Source of the DNA: Methanococcoides sp.
GTDB lineage: Archaea; Halobacteriota; Methanosarcinia; Methanosarcinales; Methanosarcinaceae
Assembly (NCBI GenBank): GCA_021108275.1
Contig: JAIORD010000005.1
Span: 1 to 64,000, forward strand
DNA: 64,000 bases
Direction of reading: 5' to 3'
The position numbers were made by a program, and so were the translations under genes. The notes below the pieces were generated by a model that worked only from the letters and a program-made list of their open reading frames with translations, was not told the origin of the DNA and did not search any database. Below are positions 1 to 8,603 of the stretch, piece after piece (position 1 is the first letter of the stretch; each line of letters begins with the position of its first letter).

Positions 1-38
1 TGCTTCCAGTCTACACCCGATTTCTTTTCCTCAGACAT
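1..38 (-). CDS. N-terminus of an unidentified gene after mtbB (partial)
   Basis: Only the first 12 codons lie in the window, reading MSEEKKSGVDWK from an ATG at 36-38 on the minus strand. A good ribosome binding site (GGAGTGAT) sits just upstream. The gene follows mtbB in the same direction about 100 bp downstream, so it is probably part of or coupled to the methylamine operon. In related methanogens a membrane permease (MttP/MtbP type) often sits here, but too little sequence is present to support that identification. Confidence 0.6.
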   Translation of the reverse strand, partial: MSEEKKSGVDWK

Positions 39-89
39 ATTACATCACTCCTTTTCTAATAAATAGTTCATGTCAGATCAAAAAACTGA

Positions 90-117
90 AAAGGGCCTGA
101 CAAATGCCAGGACCTTT
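90..117 (-). terminator. Imperfect hairpin between mtbB and the next gene
   Basis: AAAGG.CCTG is matched by CAGG.CCTTT with one mismatch and a loop of about 8 nt. It lies just after the mtbB stop. It may be an internal processing or attenuating hairpin rather than a full terminator, since no strong T-run follows on the minus strand. Confidence 0.35.
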
Positions 118-138
118 ATATCAGTATGTTAACAGGAC

Positions 139-1542
139 TTAACCTGTAATTTCCCTGAACTTGTCACAGCAGTTGATGTCGATGTCGAGGAGTTTCTCGA
201 TGTTCATCTTAGCTGCAATACCCTTTGCGCAACCTGGCACAGAGGTGATTACACCGATGTCGAGGTCTTCTCTGATCTCTCTCATGACGAACTCGTCAGA
301 AAGGTCAGCATTTGAGACACCGAGCTTCTTTGATACGAAGTCCTTTGCTTCTCCGAGCCTCATGTTCTTTGAGAACTGCATCCTTGCAACAAGGTCACCA
401 GCTGCTCTCATACCGGTCATACCGGAAGCCATGATGTGTGCGATTGGCATACCGAGTGGGTCGCCAACACCAATCTATATTCCATCTACGCCTGCGATTT
501 CGACCATTGCTTTGCTTGCCCTTGTTACTGCATCTATTGGAGGGGTCTCAAGCATTGGAATACCGCCGACACCCATACCCATATCTACGTGACATGGAAT
601 AGAGGATGCTTCGACAGCTGCCTTTGTGAATGTAACTGAACGACCAAGGTTCCATGCGGAGGTTCTACTGGTGTTTGTGTTACATACAGGACCGAAAATG
701 TTTGCTCCTGCCTTTGCGACAAGTGGTGCCTGCTGATGTGGCCACAGACCTGCAAGTCTTGTACCATCATACTCAAGGTCACCGTGCATACCGAGAACAA
801 GCTCTCCTGCCATACCTGCTTCAATATAGATGCCGGGGAATTCCTTCCTGAGTGCCTCGATAGCATTAAGTGATGCATACATGTCACCATCACCAGCTGC
901 ACCGATGGTATCGAAGTTGACACCGTCAGAGCCAACCTTCTGGAGCTTCTGCATGATCCAGACCATGTCACGAATTCCGTGGTCACCAGCGTGCTGGATA
1001 GAGTCCTGAGCTTCAGAGATCTTGAAAGCTTTCATGAGGTCGCCTGGATTCTCGAATGGACCATCAGGAGTGTAGTACAGACCCATGTTTGGCATTGCGC
1101 CATAGAGCATAGGAATGATCATGTTCTGCTGACAAACTTCCATTGTCTGGCATTCATGTGAGATCACAGGTTTGACAGGCTTGTAGCTGTAGTCGATGTG
1201 ACCAAGTTCCATTGTGTCTGCACCAAATGCACGCTCGTGGACCATTGAACCGACGAGTCTGCTTGCAGGAATACCCACACCACTGTTACCCTGGTCACCA
1301 TCAATACGGATGGAACCGATATCGTGCGTTACCGGAACTTCCAGTCCTGGCTCCACACCGACGATCCTGCCAGGTGAAGTGATGATGTCAAGCATATGAT
1401 CAATTTCATTTTCAGACATTGCGGGGATTTCACCAAGGTCTGCTGCATCTGCACTACCTGCTTCGATGTCAGCTCTGATGTCTTCCTTTGTCATGAAGAT
1501 CTTCTGACCGTCACCCATTCTTAAGAAATGTTCTGTTGTCAT
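139..1542 (-). CDS. mtbB: Dimethylamine:corrinoid methyltransferase MtbB with in-frame UAG (pyrrolysine)
   Basis: Transfers a methyl group from dimethylamine to the corrinoid protein MtbC, the first step of methanogenesis from dimethylamine in the cytoplasm. The frame is interrupted by one amber codon (CTA on plus at 475-477). The sequence continues in the same frame for 111 residues with the family's conserved C-terminal part (starting [18 protein letters not shown]). With the start at the ATG at 1540-1542, preceded by GAGGTG, the UAG is codon 356, the position I recall as pyrrolysine in Methanosarcina MtbB, and the protein has 467 residues as in the family. An upstream in-frame GTG at 1549-1551 falls within the ribosome binding site and is unlikely. 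The gene lies about 20 bp behind mtbC and shares its promoter. Reading 139-450 as a separate gene would be wrong. Confidence 0.97.
475..477 (-). other. UAG codon decoded as pyrrolysine in mtbB
   Basis: The codon is TAG on the minus strand inside GVDGI-UAG-IGVGD. This context is conserved around the active-site pyrrolysine of MtbB. Decoding needs PylS and tRNA-Pyl, which are not in this window. Confidence 0.95.
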
Positions 1543-1560
1543 ATTATACACCTCGATCGA

Positions 1561-2205
1561 TCAGAGAAGTAATTCTTTTGCTTTTGCTACAGCTTCACTT
1601 GCATTTTCTGCATAGCAGTCTGCGCCACATTTCTTTGCCCATGCATCAGTTGCTGGTGCGCCACCAACCATGACCTTTACCTTGTCCCTGAGTCCGTTCT
1701 CTTTGAGAAGCTCAATGACTTCTTTCTGGCCCTGAAGGGTTGTTGTCATAAGTGCGGAAAGGCCGACCATGTCAGCATCTGTTTCCTTGATCTTGTCAAT
1801 GAAGTTCTGTACAGGTACATCCCTTCCAATATCGTGGACTTCAAAGCCTGCTGCCTGAAGCATTGTTGATACGATTGCTTTACCAATGTCGTGAACATCG
1901 CCCTCGACGGTACCGTTTACAATAACACCGAGCTTAGAAGATGCGCCTTCGCTTCCACCAAGCTCGTCCTGAAGTAATTCAACACCAGCGGACATTGCGT
2001 CTGCTGCCATCATAACGTGAGGAAGGAAGAGTTTTCCTCTTTCGAAGAGTACACCAACTTCGTTCATACCTGCTGCGAGACCGTTGTCAATAAGTTCTAC
2101 TGCTGGAGCCTTACCTTTTGCTTTACCTACTGCAGCGATTACATCATCTTTCTTGCAACTTACTACCGCATCGGATAGTGTTTTAAATAATTCTTCGTTT
2201 GCCGT
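1561..2205 (-). CDS. mtbC: Dimethylamine corrinoid protein MtbC, apparently starting at ACG
   Basis: Carries the cobalamin that takes the methyl group from dimethylamine via MtbB and passes it to the coenzyme M methyltransferase. The protein has a helical cap domain (about residues 5-85) and a B12-binding domain (about 90-210). The latter has the DVHDIG motif, in which His105 is the expected lower axial cobalt ligand, and a GGAP segment. No ATG, GTG or TTG in frame fits: the long upstream extension (to 2349) has no protein character. The codon ACG at 2203-2205 lies exactly 7 nt after a perfect GGAGGT (2213-2218) and yields M-ANEELFK, a normal corrinoid-protein N-terminus with 214 residues in all. 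I therefore take ACG as the start. It is first in the operon with mtbB. B12-protein identity is clear; the assignment to dimethylamine follows from mtbB. Confidence 0.93.
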   Translation of the reverse strand, partial: TANEELFKTLSDAVVSCKKDDVIAAVGKAKGKAPAVELIDNGLAAGMNEVGVLFERGKLFLPHVMMAADAMSAGVELLQDELGGSEGASSKLGVIVNGTVEGDVHDIGKAIVSTMLQAAGFEVHDIGRDVPVQNFIDKIKETDADMVGLSALMTTTLQGQKEVIELLKENGLRDKVKVMVGGAPATDAWAKKCGADCYAENASEAVAKAKELLL

Positions 2206-2295
2206 GTTTACAACCTCCTTTACATCTATGTGGAAAAAACCACATTGATGGGGCAGCAGGACATTAATCCGCACTACCATAGAATGAAAAACCAG

Positions 2296-2309
2296 TATGA
2301 TATATAGCA
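2296..2309 (-). promoter_or_regulatory. TATA box of the mtbC-mtbB operon
   Basis: On the minus strand the sequence reads TGCTATATATCATA. Transcription would start near 2272-2276 and leave a leader of about 70 nt before mtbC. The 337-bp gap to the divergent regulator gene holds both promoters and presumably the regulator's binding sites. Confidence 0.6.
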
Positions 2310-2479
2310 TAATTTGAGTTGTAAGTCCTACTGACATCGGAAATTGCAAAAGGCATTAGAAATGACCAGTGGCATCAGATATTCTAAAAGCATGAGATTT
2401 TCCAAAGGCTTTGGTATATATGCTGACAAAATATGCTTATTCTTGGTACGATCTTGAAAAATGAAATTCCTTAAAGACC

Positions 2480-2490
2480 TATATATTATA
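2480..2490 (+). promoter_or_regulatory. TATA box of the Msr-type regulator gene
   Basis: TATATATTATA lies about 55 bp upstream of the ATG at 2543. The spacing fits a short leader of about 30 nt. Confidence 0.55.
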
Positions 2491-2542
2491 GACAACCGAA
2501 AGAGTCATTACTATTGATACAGGATTTTATAGAAGATAACAG

Positions 2543-3331
2543 ATGAAATCGTCGCTAAGTGATACAATATGGCTTTCTGAAAAAAGAAAGAACCTTTTAT
2601 TATTATTGGTTGAAGGTCCAAGGAACATCGACCAGATCAAGACATCACTTAATGTCACTTCAAAGGCCATGATGCCACAGATCAAGATACTCAAAGAACA
2701 GGACATGATAGTCCAGAACGAACTTGATGATTATGAGCTATCCGATGTCGGTCGCATTGTAGTAAAGAACATGTCCCCTCTATTAAAGACACTTGGCGTC
2801 ATTGAAGAGAACATGGAATACTGGGCAACCCGTGACCTTACATCCATCCCCGAATCCCTTTCCTACCGCATAGGGGAACTCGGGCAATGTATGTTGATAG
2901 AACCTGATCTTAATCACATGTTCGACCTGCCAATAGAATTTACAGAGAACATAATACGTTCAAAGAATGTGAAAATGTTCATATCCTACTTTCATCCACT
3001 TTATCCCAGATTGCTCATAGACCTCCTTTCAAAAGAGATCGATTTTACACTTATATTTACAGAGTCGGTATTCAATCGCATGAGAACAGACTGTTCAAAA
3101 GAATTAGAGCTTCTAACAGGATCAGGAAGTGCTGACCTGTACGTTTGTGACGATTCCATTAAACTTACCACGATAACGGTAACTGAAAGATTTACATACC
3201 TCTGTTTCTTCAACAAAGAAGGAATGTATGATCACAGAAAGATCATGAGTTTTGATGAAAGTGCCAGTAAATGGGGAGAAGAGCTTTTCACTCACTATCA
3301 GAACCTTTCAAGAAGGATCACGGAGCTCTAA
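2543..3331 (+). CDS. Msr-type methanogenesis regulator (winged helix plus DUF1724/FilR1 domain)
   Basis: The 262-residue protein has an ArsR-like winged-helix domain at about residues 10-75 (LLLLLVEGPRNIDQIKTSL, followed by a recognition helix). Residues about 130-255 form the DUF1724 middle domain of FilR1-like archaeal regulators. Members of this family in Methanosarcina (MsrA-F) sit next to methanol and methylsulfide methyltransferase genes and activate them. Here it is divergent from mtbC, so control of dimethylamine methyltransferase expression is the likely role; that target is inferred from position. The start ATG follows its own TATA box. The kinase gene begins 20 bp after its stop. 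Confidence 0.85.
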   Translation: MKSSLSDTIWLSEKRKNLLLLLVEGPRNIDQIKTSLNVTSKAMMPQIKILKEQDMIVQNELDDYELSDVGRIVVKNMSPLLKTLGVIEENMEYWATRDLTSIPESLSYRIGELGQCMLIEPDLNHMFDLPIEFTENIIRSKNVKMFISYFHPLYPRLLIDLLSKEIDFTLIFTESVFNRMRTDCSKELELLTGSGSADLYVCDDSIKLTTITVTERFTYLCFFNKEGMYDHRKIMSFDESASKWGEELFTHYQNLSRRITEL

Positions 3332-3350
3332 ACGCAAGGGAGTGAAACAA

Positions 3351-5858
3351 ATGGACTGGAAGAACACATCCCTTAAATCAAAGCTTATACTCTTCATCGT
3401 AGTCGGCGTTCTATTAGTATTAGTAACATCAACATCCGTAATTATTTCAACGGTCACATCCCAGGAAGAGACCCTCGCTTATGAGCAATCTATCGAAAAA
3501 GCAAGGGGATTCGCCAACTATTTTGACAGCGATATGCGTAAGGATCATGCAATAGGCCAGACCATTGCCAATTCCATGAACGCTTATGATTCTGCGAACA
3601 GAGATGAAGTGAATGATATACTAAAGGAAGTGGCATTACGCAACCCGAATCTTCTGGGAACATATGTATGCTATGAACCAAATGCCTTTGATGGCAATGA
3701 CCAACTTTTCATAAATGCAGAAGGTCATGATGAGACCGGACGCTTCATACCATACTGGAACAGGATCAATGGAGATCTGACAATTGATCCATTATTGAAC
3801 TATGAGGAATCAGATTATTACCAGTTACCAAAAATGACAAAGGTCGATCATATCATTGACCCCTATTTCTACGAAGGAGTGTTCATAGTAAGTTATGTTA
3901 CGCCTATTTTCAAAGATGATGAGTTTGTCGGCATAGGTGGGGTCGACGTATCCCTTACATACCTTGATGAAGTTGTCAGTGAAGTGAAGATATTCGACAC
4001 AGGATATGCATTCATGACTGGAAATACGGGCATCCTTATCTCGCAGCCTGAACAGAAGGACTGGATAGGCTACAGAACACTTTATGATTTCGATGTCCCT
4101 GAGATCACCGCCATGGCAGATGAGATCAAAGTAGGCAACTGTGGATTTATCGATACTATCGACCCTACAACAGGAAAGACCGTGGTAATGTTCTACGAAC
4201 CTATCAAAACAGGAAATTTCTCTTTTGTTCTCGTGGTACCAAAGGATGAAATGCTTGCTGGCGTTACTGAATTGCGTAACAACCTCATTGTGATATCCAC
4301 AATATCTATTATTTTCATGACAGGACTTGCAGCCATAATCGCCGGATTTGTCACAAGACCCATCAATGAGATAGTTGCTGATTTTAAGGACCTGTCAGAT
4401 GCCGCTGTGGTCGGAGAACTCCATGCCAGAGCTGATACCGACGTCGATATCGATTTCAAGAACATACCGTTAGGTTTGAATGAGATCCTTGATGCATTTA
4501 CACAACCTATGACAGAGACCATGAGGGTTACCAATGAACTGGCAAAGGGTGAGCTCCAGACACGTGTGGCAACTGACCTGAAAGGAGAGTTCAAACATAT
4601 TGGAGATACCCTCGATAGTTTCGCAACAAAGCTCAATGCCATTATCGATGAATCGAACGCTGTTCTGACAGCATTCCAGAATGAGGATTTCACCCGTAAG
4701 ATCAAACTAAAGGGAGAAGGAGATTTCAGGATACTTACAGACGGTATCGAGAAGACAAGACAGTCCCTTTACAATGCGACCACCGAGCGGAAGAAAGCGG
4801 AAGAAGAGCTTATACGATATTCAAAGGAGCTTGAACAGTCCAACCAGATGAAAGAAGAGATGGAGAGGGTTGTTGAGAATAGTCCTGTCATTGTTTTCAA
4901 GTGGAGAGCGGAGAAAGGATGGCCTATTGATTTCGTATCAAAGAACATATCACAGTTTGGATATTCACTTGAGGATTTCTCATCCGGGAAAGTAACTTAT
5001 GCAGATATCGTTTACCCTCAGGACCTCCCCAGAGTGGAGGAACAGCTACAAAGAAAATGCGACGAGGGAGCAAATGAGTTTACTATTGAATATCGGATAC
5101 TGACCAAATATGGCAAAATCGTCTGGGCTGATGAGAGGACCTTTATCCGCCGTGATGCAGAAGGAAATGTGGATTATCTGCAAGGCATCATTGTAAATAT
5201 CGATGAAAGGAAACGTGCAGAAGAGACGTTACTAAAGGTAGAGGAAATTCGTAAGAAAGAGATCCATCACCGCATCAAGAATAACCTGCAGGTGATATCA
5301 ACACTGTTGTACCTGGAATCAGATAAGTTCAAGGACAAAAAAGTAAGAGATGCTTTCAAGAACAGCCAGGACAGGGTCAGGACAATGGCACTGGTCCATG
5401 AGAAGTTATATCAGTCCGAGGATATGGAAAGTATCGATTTTGCAGATTATACAAAAAATCTTATTACATACCTTTCCCAGTCCTACGTAGTAGGTAACAG
5501 GAATATCGCCATCGATCTTGATGTCGCGGATGTTTTCCTTAACATGGATACTGCAGTTCCACTTGGAATTATTATCAATGAGCTTGTTTCAAACTCGCTT
5601 AAATATGCATTCGAGGATAAGGACGAGAACGAGAAAGGCATCATATCCGTGGATATTGAACATTTTGGAGATGATTTTATGCTAACGGTCAGCGATAATG
5701 GCAGTGGCATACCGGAAGATATCGACTTCAGGGATACCGAATCACTCGGATTACAACTTGTGACGAACCTTGTTGAGCAGATCGATGGGAACATTGAACT
5801 TAAAAAGGACAATGGAACAAAGTTCATAATTCAATTTACAGAAGAAAAATATAATTGA
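3351..5858 (+). CDS. Membrane sensor histidine kinase (dCache, PAS, HisKA_2, HATPase)
   Basis: The ATG at 3351 follows GGGAG and gives 835 residues; a longer frame from 3252 overlaps the regulator and is not used. Order of parts: membrane helix about 9-33, extracytoplasmic dCache sensor about 40-305, second helix about 312-335, HAMP-like linker and coiled coil to about 500, PAS about 505-620, HisKA_2 dimerisation domain with the phospho-acceptor in KEIHHRIKNN (His639/640), and a GHKL ATPase domain about 730-835 with the DNGSGIP box. It should sense an external ligand and pass phosphate to the response regulator immediately downstream. A link to methylamine sensing is suggested only by its place beside mtbCB. 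A close paralogue lies at 46469-48643 inside the accessory region. Confidence 0.9.
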   Translation: MDWKNTSLKSKLILFIVVGVLLVLVTSTSVIISTVTSQEETLAYEQSIEKARGFANYFDSDMRKDHAIGQTIANSMNAYDSANRDEVNDILKEVALRNPNLLGTYVCYEPNAFDGNDQLFINAEGHDETGRFIPYWNRINGDLTIDPLLNYEESDYYQLPKMTKVDHIIDPYFYEGVFIVSYVTPIFKDDEFVGIGGVDVSLTYLDEVVSEVKIFDTGYAFMTGNTGILISQPEQKDWIGYRTLYDFDVPEITAMADEIKVGNCGFIDTIDPTTGKTVVMFYEPIKTGNFSFVLVVPKDEMLAGVTELRNNLIVISTISIIFMTGLAAIIAGFVTRPINEIVADFKDLSDAAVVGELHARADTDVDIDFKNIPLGLNEILDAFTQPMTETMRVTNELAKGELQTRVATDLKGEFKHIGDTLDSFATKLNAIIDESNAVLTAFQNEDFTRKIKLKGEGDFRILTDGIEKTRQSLYNATTERKKAEEELIRYSKELEQSNQMKEEMERVVENSPVIVFKWRAEKGWPIDFVSKNISQFGYSLEDFSSGKVTYADIVYPQDLPRVEEQLQRKCDEGANEFTIEYRILTKYGKIVWADERTFIRRDAEGNVDYLQGIIVNIDERKRAEETLLKVEEIRKKEIHHRIKNNLQVISTLLYLESDKFKDKKVRDAFKNSQDRVRTMALVHEKLYQSEDMESIDFADYTKNLITYLSQSYVVGNRNIAIDLDVADVFLNMDTAVPLGIIINELVSNSLKYAFEDKDENEKGIISVDIEHFGDDFMLTVSDNGSGIPEDIDFRDTESLGLQLVTNLVEQIDGNIELKKDNGTKFIIQFTEEKYN

Positions 5859-5871
5859 AAGAGGGTAAATG

Positions 5872-6264
5872 ATGAGCCAGACCAAGATACTGATAGTGGA
5901 AGACGAGAAGATCGTCGCATTAGGTATTAAGAAGATGCTTAAGAACCTTGGATACCTTGTCCCCAGTATCGCGTCGTCGGGAGAAGAGGCGATCAGTAAG
6001 GCGGAGATCACATTTCCAGACCTTATATTGATGGACATTATGCTAAAAGGTGATATGGACGGAGTCGAAGCTGCAGACAAGATACGAAAAAGCTTCGATG
6101 TCCCAGTAGTTTTCCTTACTGCATATTCAAATGAGAAGATATTGGAAAGAGCTAAAAGAACAAAGCCTTACGGATATATTATCAAGCCTTTTGAAGAGAA
6201 CAGTCTTCATTCGACCATTGAGCTTGCACTTCGCAATTACAGAGAAGAGAAAGAGCTTGAATGA
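5872..6264 (+). CDS. Single-domain response regulator (CheY-like receiver)
   Basis: This 130-residue stand-alone receiver has the acidic pair in IVEDE, the phosphorylatable Asp55 in LILMDIM, the Thr in FLTAYS and the Lys in IIKPF. It has no output domain, so it must act through partners, as is common in archaeal two-component systems. It begins 13 bp after the kinase stop and is almost surely its phosphorylation partner. Two adjacent ATGs (5869, 5872) are possible; GAGGGT fits the second better. Confidence 0.9.
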   Translation: MSQTKILIVEDEKIVALGIKKMLKNLGYLVPSIASSGEEAISKAEITFPDLILMDIMLKGDMDGVEAADKIRKSFDVPVVFLTAYSNEKILERAKRTKPYGYIIKPFEENSLHSTIELALRNYREEKELE

Positions 6265-6328
6265 CCTTAAAGTGCCCATGGCAAAAGCTGTTCAGCCTGG
6301 TTATTTAAAAGTAAAAACTAAAAAAAAA

Positions 6329-6351
6329 GGCATCACATCAAAGGTGATGCC
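6329..6351. terminator. Bidirectional terminator hairpin
   Basis: GGCATCAC and GTGATGCC form a perfect 8-bp stem with a 7-nt loop between two convergent genes (response regulator and S27ae). An A-run precedes it on plus, which is a T-run for the minus-strand operon. Confidence 0.75.
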
Positions 6352-6362
6352 ATTTGTCAATA

Positions 6363-6512
6363 TTATTTCTTGAACTCAGTGTATCCGCATTTGCCACAGG
6401 TAAGTCTGTCCTTGTGGTCTGCAAGATAGACACCATCGCCGCAGCGTGGGCAGAACTGCCTTAGCCTTTCAATGGATTCGCCGTTTACTTTATAGTAGTC
6501 TTTGACAGCCAT
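6363..6512 (-). CDS. rps27ae: Small-subunit ribosomal protein S27ae (eS31)
   Basis: The 49-residue protein has two CxxC pairs (FCPRCG at 21-24 and LTCGKCG at 39-42) forming the zinc ribbon typical of archaeal S27ae. It begins [19 protein letters not shown], a family N-terminus. The start lies 2 bp after the S24e stop. This is the last gene of the aIF2-gamma operon, which ends at the hairpin at 6329-6351. The gene is easily missed because of its length. Confidence 0.93.
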
Positions 6513-6514
6513 GT

Positions 6515-6823
6515 TTACTCACCTGCTTCTTCTACAACTTCTGCCTCAGGAAGTTCGTTCCTTTTGAGGACATATTCTTTCTCTACAACCTTCATGCGAT
6601 CTGCATCTTCGTAGATCTTTGCATAGCCATTTGCTGCAGACATACCGTAGCTGTTCTCGAACTTCTGAAGGATGACAAGTTCAAGGGGTACGTTAAGCAT
6701 TGCAGCCAGTTTGCCCCTGACATCGATCCTTGAAGGTGTGGAACCCTCGAATGTTGCATCGAACATCAATTCACGCCTGTTGAGAAGCGCATTATTTTTG
6801 TCTTCAGTAATATTAATATCCAT
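6515..6823 (-). CDS. rps24e: Small-subunit ribosomal protein S24e
   Basis: Starts at [18 protein letters not shown] with a GGAGG site upstream, giving 102 residues. The N-terminal strand pattern, the KLAAMLNVP helix and the [17 protein letters not shown] segment are characteristic of archaeal S24e. The start overlaps the end of the dephospho-CoA kinase gene by 11 bp, which suggests translational coupling. The C-terminus is acidic. Confidence 0.93.
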
Positions 6824-7394
6824 ATAATTTCCTCCGCACGTTGTATAACTGTTCTTTATGATCCTGTTTTTCAAGGATCTTATCAAATAGATCCTTAAGT
6901 TCTGCTTTTATGGATTCTGTAACCCTTACAAGCATTACACCCTTATCCGGTTGACCATAAAGGACTACCGAATTCAAAGGTGCCATTAGTATCGCAGGCA
7001 AAGCTGCAAGATCTTCTTCGCCTTGTACGAAAATTCGAACATTTTTATCAGACAATATCGCATCGCTTATCACACCGATCAGATCCTCGGTTATTACCCC
7101 GGGGGGATTATCTACTGTTATCTCAGCGAATCCCTTATGTTTTGTTCCATAAACGACCTGTGATGAAGCTGGCGCCCTTTTTGTCCTATCATCCACGATC
7201 AGAATATCTGGAATGATGTTTGATTCGAGCAAGTGAAAAGTAGTAACATCGCCCACAGATATAAGTATTGTGGGATTATCGAGGTCATCTACAAGACTTC
7301 TGACAGCATCACCGCCAGTACCTGTATACAAGACCCCGAAAGGTTTCCTTAAAAGAGGCCGAAGGCTTTCTGGTAAGGAAATATGTAAACCCAA
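6813..7394 (-). CDS. GTP-dependent dephospho-CoA kinase (DUF359 family)
   Basis: The 193-residue protein belongs to the archaeal DUF359 family, shown to phosphorylate dephospho-CoA with GTP in the last step of CoA synthesis. Recognisable parts are [10 protein letters not shown] near the N-terminus, [14 protein letters not shown], the DDRTKR segment and a late [13 protein letters not shown] motif. The start is TTG just after the Spt4 stop. Its place between spt4 and rps24e is the usual archaeal arrangement. Confidence 0.88.
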   Translation of the reverse strand: MGLHISLPESLRPLLRKPFGVLYTGTGGDAVRSLVDDLDNPTILISVGDVTTFHLLESNIIPDILIVDDRTKRAPASSQVVYGTKHKGFAEITVDNPPGVITEDLIGVISDAILSDKNVRIFVQGEEDLAALPAILMAPLNSVVLYGQPDKGVMLVRVTESIKAELKDLFDKILEKQDHKEQLYNVRRKLYGY

Positions 7395-7395
7395 C

Positions 7396-7581
7396 TTACC
7401 GCACCTTCAAAGCGTATTTATCGGCAACTTCAACGCCGATCATTTCTGCTATTATGGAACGTTGAGGATCAACGATAATGACAAGTCCGCTCCAGTCATC
7501 ACTCAAATTGCTTGAAGCGCAAACAGGACATGTCTGACCTGTAACGATCCTGTGACATTCACGGCATACCTGATCTACCAT
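7396..7581 (-). CDS. spt4: RNA polymerase subunit E'' / Spt4
   Basis: The 61-residue zinc-ribbon protein has CRECHRIV and CPVCASSNL pairs. It is the partner of Spt5 in transcription elongation. The segment SDDWSGLVIIVDPQRSIIA is typical. It sits directly after rpo7, as in most archaea. The next gene begins at once with TTG, so the two are translationally close. Confidence 0.93.
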   Translation of the reverse strand: MVDQVCRECHRIVTGQTCPVCASSNLSDDWSGLVIIVDPQRSIIAEMIGVEVADKYALKVR

Positions 7582-7597
7582 TTAGAAACACCTCGGT

Positions 7598-8176
7598 TTA
7601 TTCATCTTTATTTTTAGATTCATCGGACTTAGGCTTGCGTGCATCTTCAAGCCATTCGAACCTGCCCAGAGCATGCTGACGCATTGTCAGTCCGATCTTA
7701 CTGTCCCTTGGTTCTCTCTCATTGGTGCTCACAGCAACGATACGGGCACGCACTTTGTCACCTTCTGAAAGAGTACGGTTTCCGACCTTGCTAATAAGCC
7801 TACCATTCTTACCATCGTAGGACATGAAATCATCAGTGATCTGGCTAACGTGTAAAAGACCATCCATAGCACCAATGCTGACAAAAGCACCGAATTCTAC
7901 GGTCTCTACTACCAGACCTTCCATGACCTCCTGAAGTATTGGGACGAATACAATAGCATCAAAGATCACATCGTAATAGACAGCACCGTCCCCTACAAGG
8001 ATATGCCCTTCACCTATCTCTTCAATATCAGTGACAGCGACAATGGAGCCCAGTGCCTTATCGACCCTGCCCTCAAGCTTCTCCTTTAACGCATCCTTTA
8101 CGCTAACCCCTACATCTTCGCCCAACAGACGGGGAGCTACACGGATCGTGTCCTTAAGTTTCATCCTTTTATACAT
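7598..8176 (-). CDS. rpo7: RNA polymerase subunit Rpo7 (E')
   Basis: The 192-residue protein has the N-terminal stalk domain (MYKRMKLKDTIRVAP) and an S1 RNA-binding domain at about 80-165 (VVETVEFGAFVSIGAMDGLLH). It forms the RNA polymerase stalk with Rpo4. The start ATG has GGAG 8 nt upstream. It is followed at 16 bp by spt4. Confidence 0.95.
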   Translation of the reverse strand: MYKRMKLKDTIRVAPRLLGEDVGVSVKDALKEKLEGRVDKALGSIVAVTDIEEIGEGHILVGDGAVYYDVIFDAIVFVPILQEVMEGLVVETVEFGAFVSIGAMDGLLHVSQITDDFMSYDGKNGRLISKVGNRTLSEGDKVRARIVAVSTNEREPRDSKIGLTMRQHALGRFEWLEDARKPKSDESKNKDE

Positions 8177-8237
8177 ATCTCGATCTCCAATATGCCCTGC
8201 ATTAATTTAAACTGCTACTAAAATTATAATATGATGG

Positions 8238-8603
8238 TCACATTATATCCAAACGGTTCTTTTGACGCAAACGCACAACGATAACATTCGCATCATTAAG
8301 ACGCTTTACCAGACCAACATCATTGGTCAGCACTGCTGCATCCATATCAAGAGCAAGCTGGAGGATGATATCGTCCGCAATTCCTGCCCTTTCCACGAGA
8401 GTACATCTATCTGATAACGAAAGTCCAACCTTTGCTGCAGTTTTGTTCTCGCCCGTGTACTTCTTGACCAGTGCCTTGAGCTCATTGATGACCGCCTGGG
8501 GCACAACGAACTCATCGTACCCGAGGCGCTCCAGTTCACCAAAGATATCTACTTTGAACTGAACTGGTATCATAAAACCGTTCGTATCGATTATAACCTT
8601 CAA
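8238..8603 (-). CDS. PIN-domain protein of the aIF2-gamma operon
   Basis: The 121-residue PIN nuclease fold shows the first acidic residue in VIIDTNGFM, the ELKAL segment, the GIADDIIL acidic pair and [10 protein letters not shown]. It belongs to the group encoded between aIF2-gamma and rpo7 in many Euryarchaeota, related to Fcf1/Nob1-type RNA-processing proteins rather than to toxin VapC (no antitoxin gene adjoins it). The start is TTG in an ATTGA overlap with the aIF2-gamma stop. Role in rRNA or tRNA maturation is inferred. Confidence 0.8.
   Translation of the reverse strand: MKVIIDTNGFMIPVQFKVDIFGELERLGYDEFVVPQAVINELKALVKKYTGENKTAAKVGLSLSDRCTLVERAGIADDIILQLALDMDAAVLTNDVGLVKRLNDANVIVVRLRQKNRLDIM

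Noticed and set aside
139-450. Separate 103-residue gene downstream of mtbB
   Set aside because: It is the C-terminal part of MtbB after the pyrrolysine codon, in the same frame.
3252-3350. Longer N-terminus of the kinase at 3351
   Set aside because: It overlaps the regulator gene, lacks a ribosome binding site, and the Met at 3351 gives a normal membrane-helix start.
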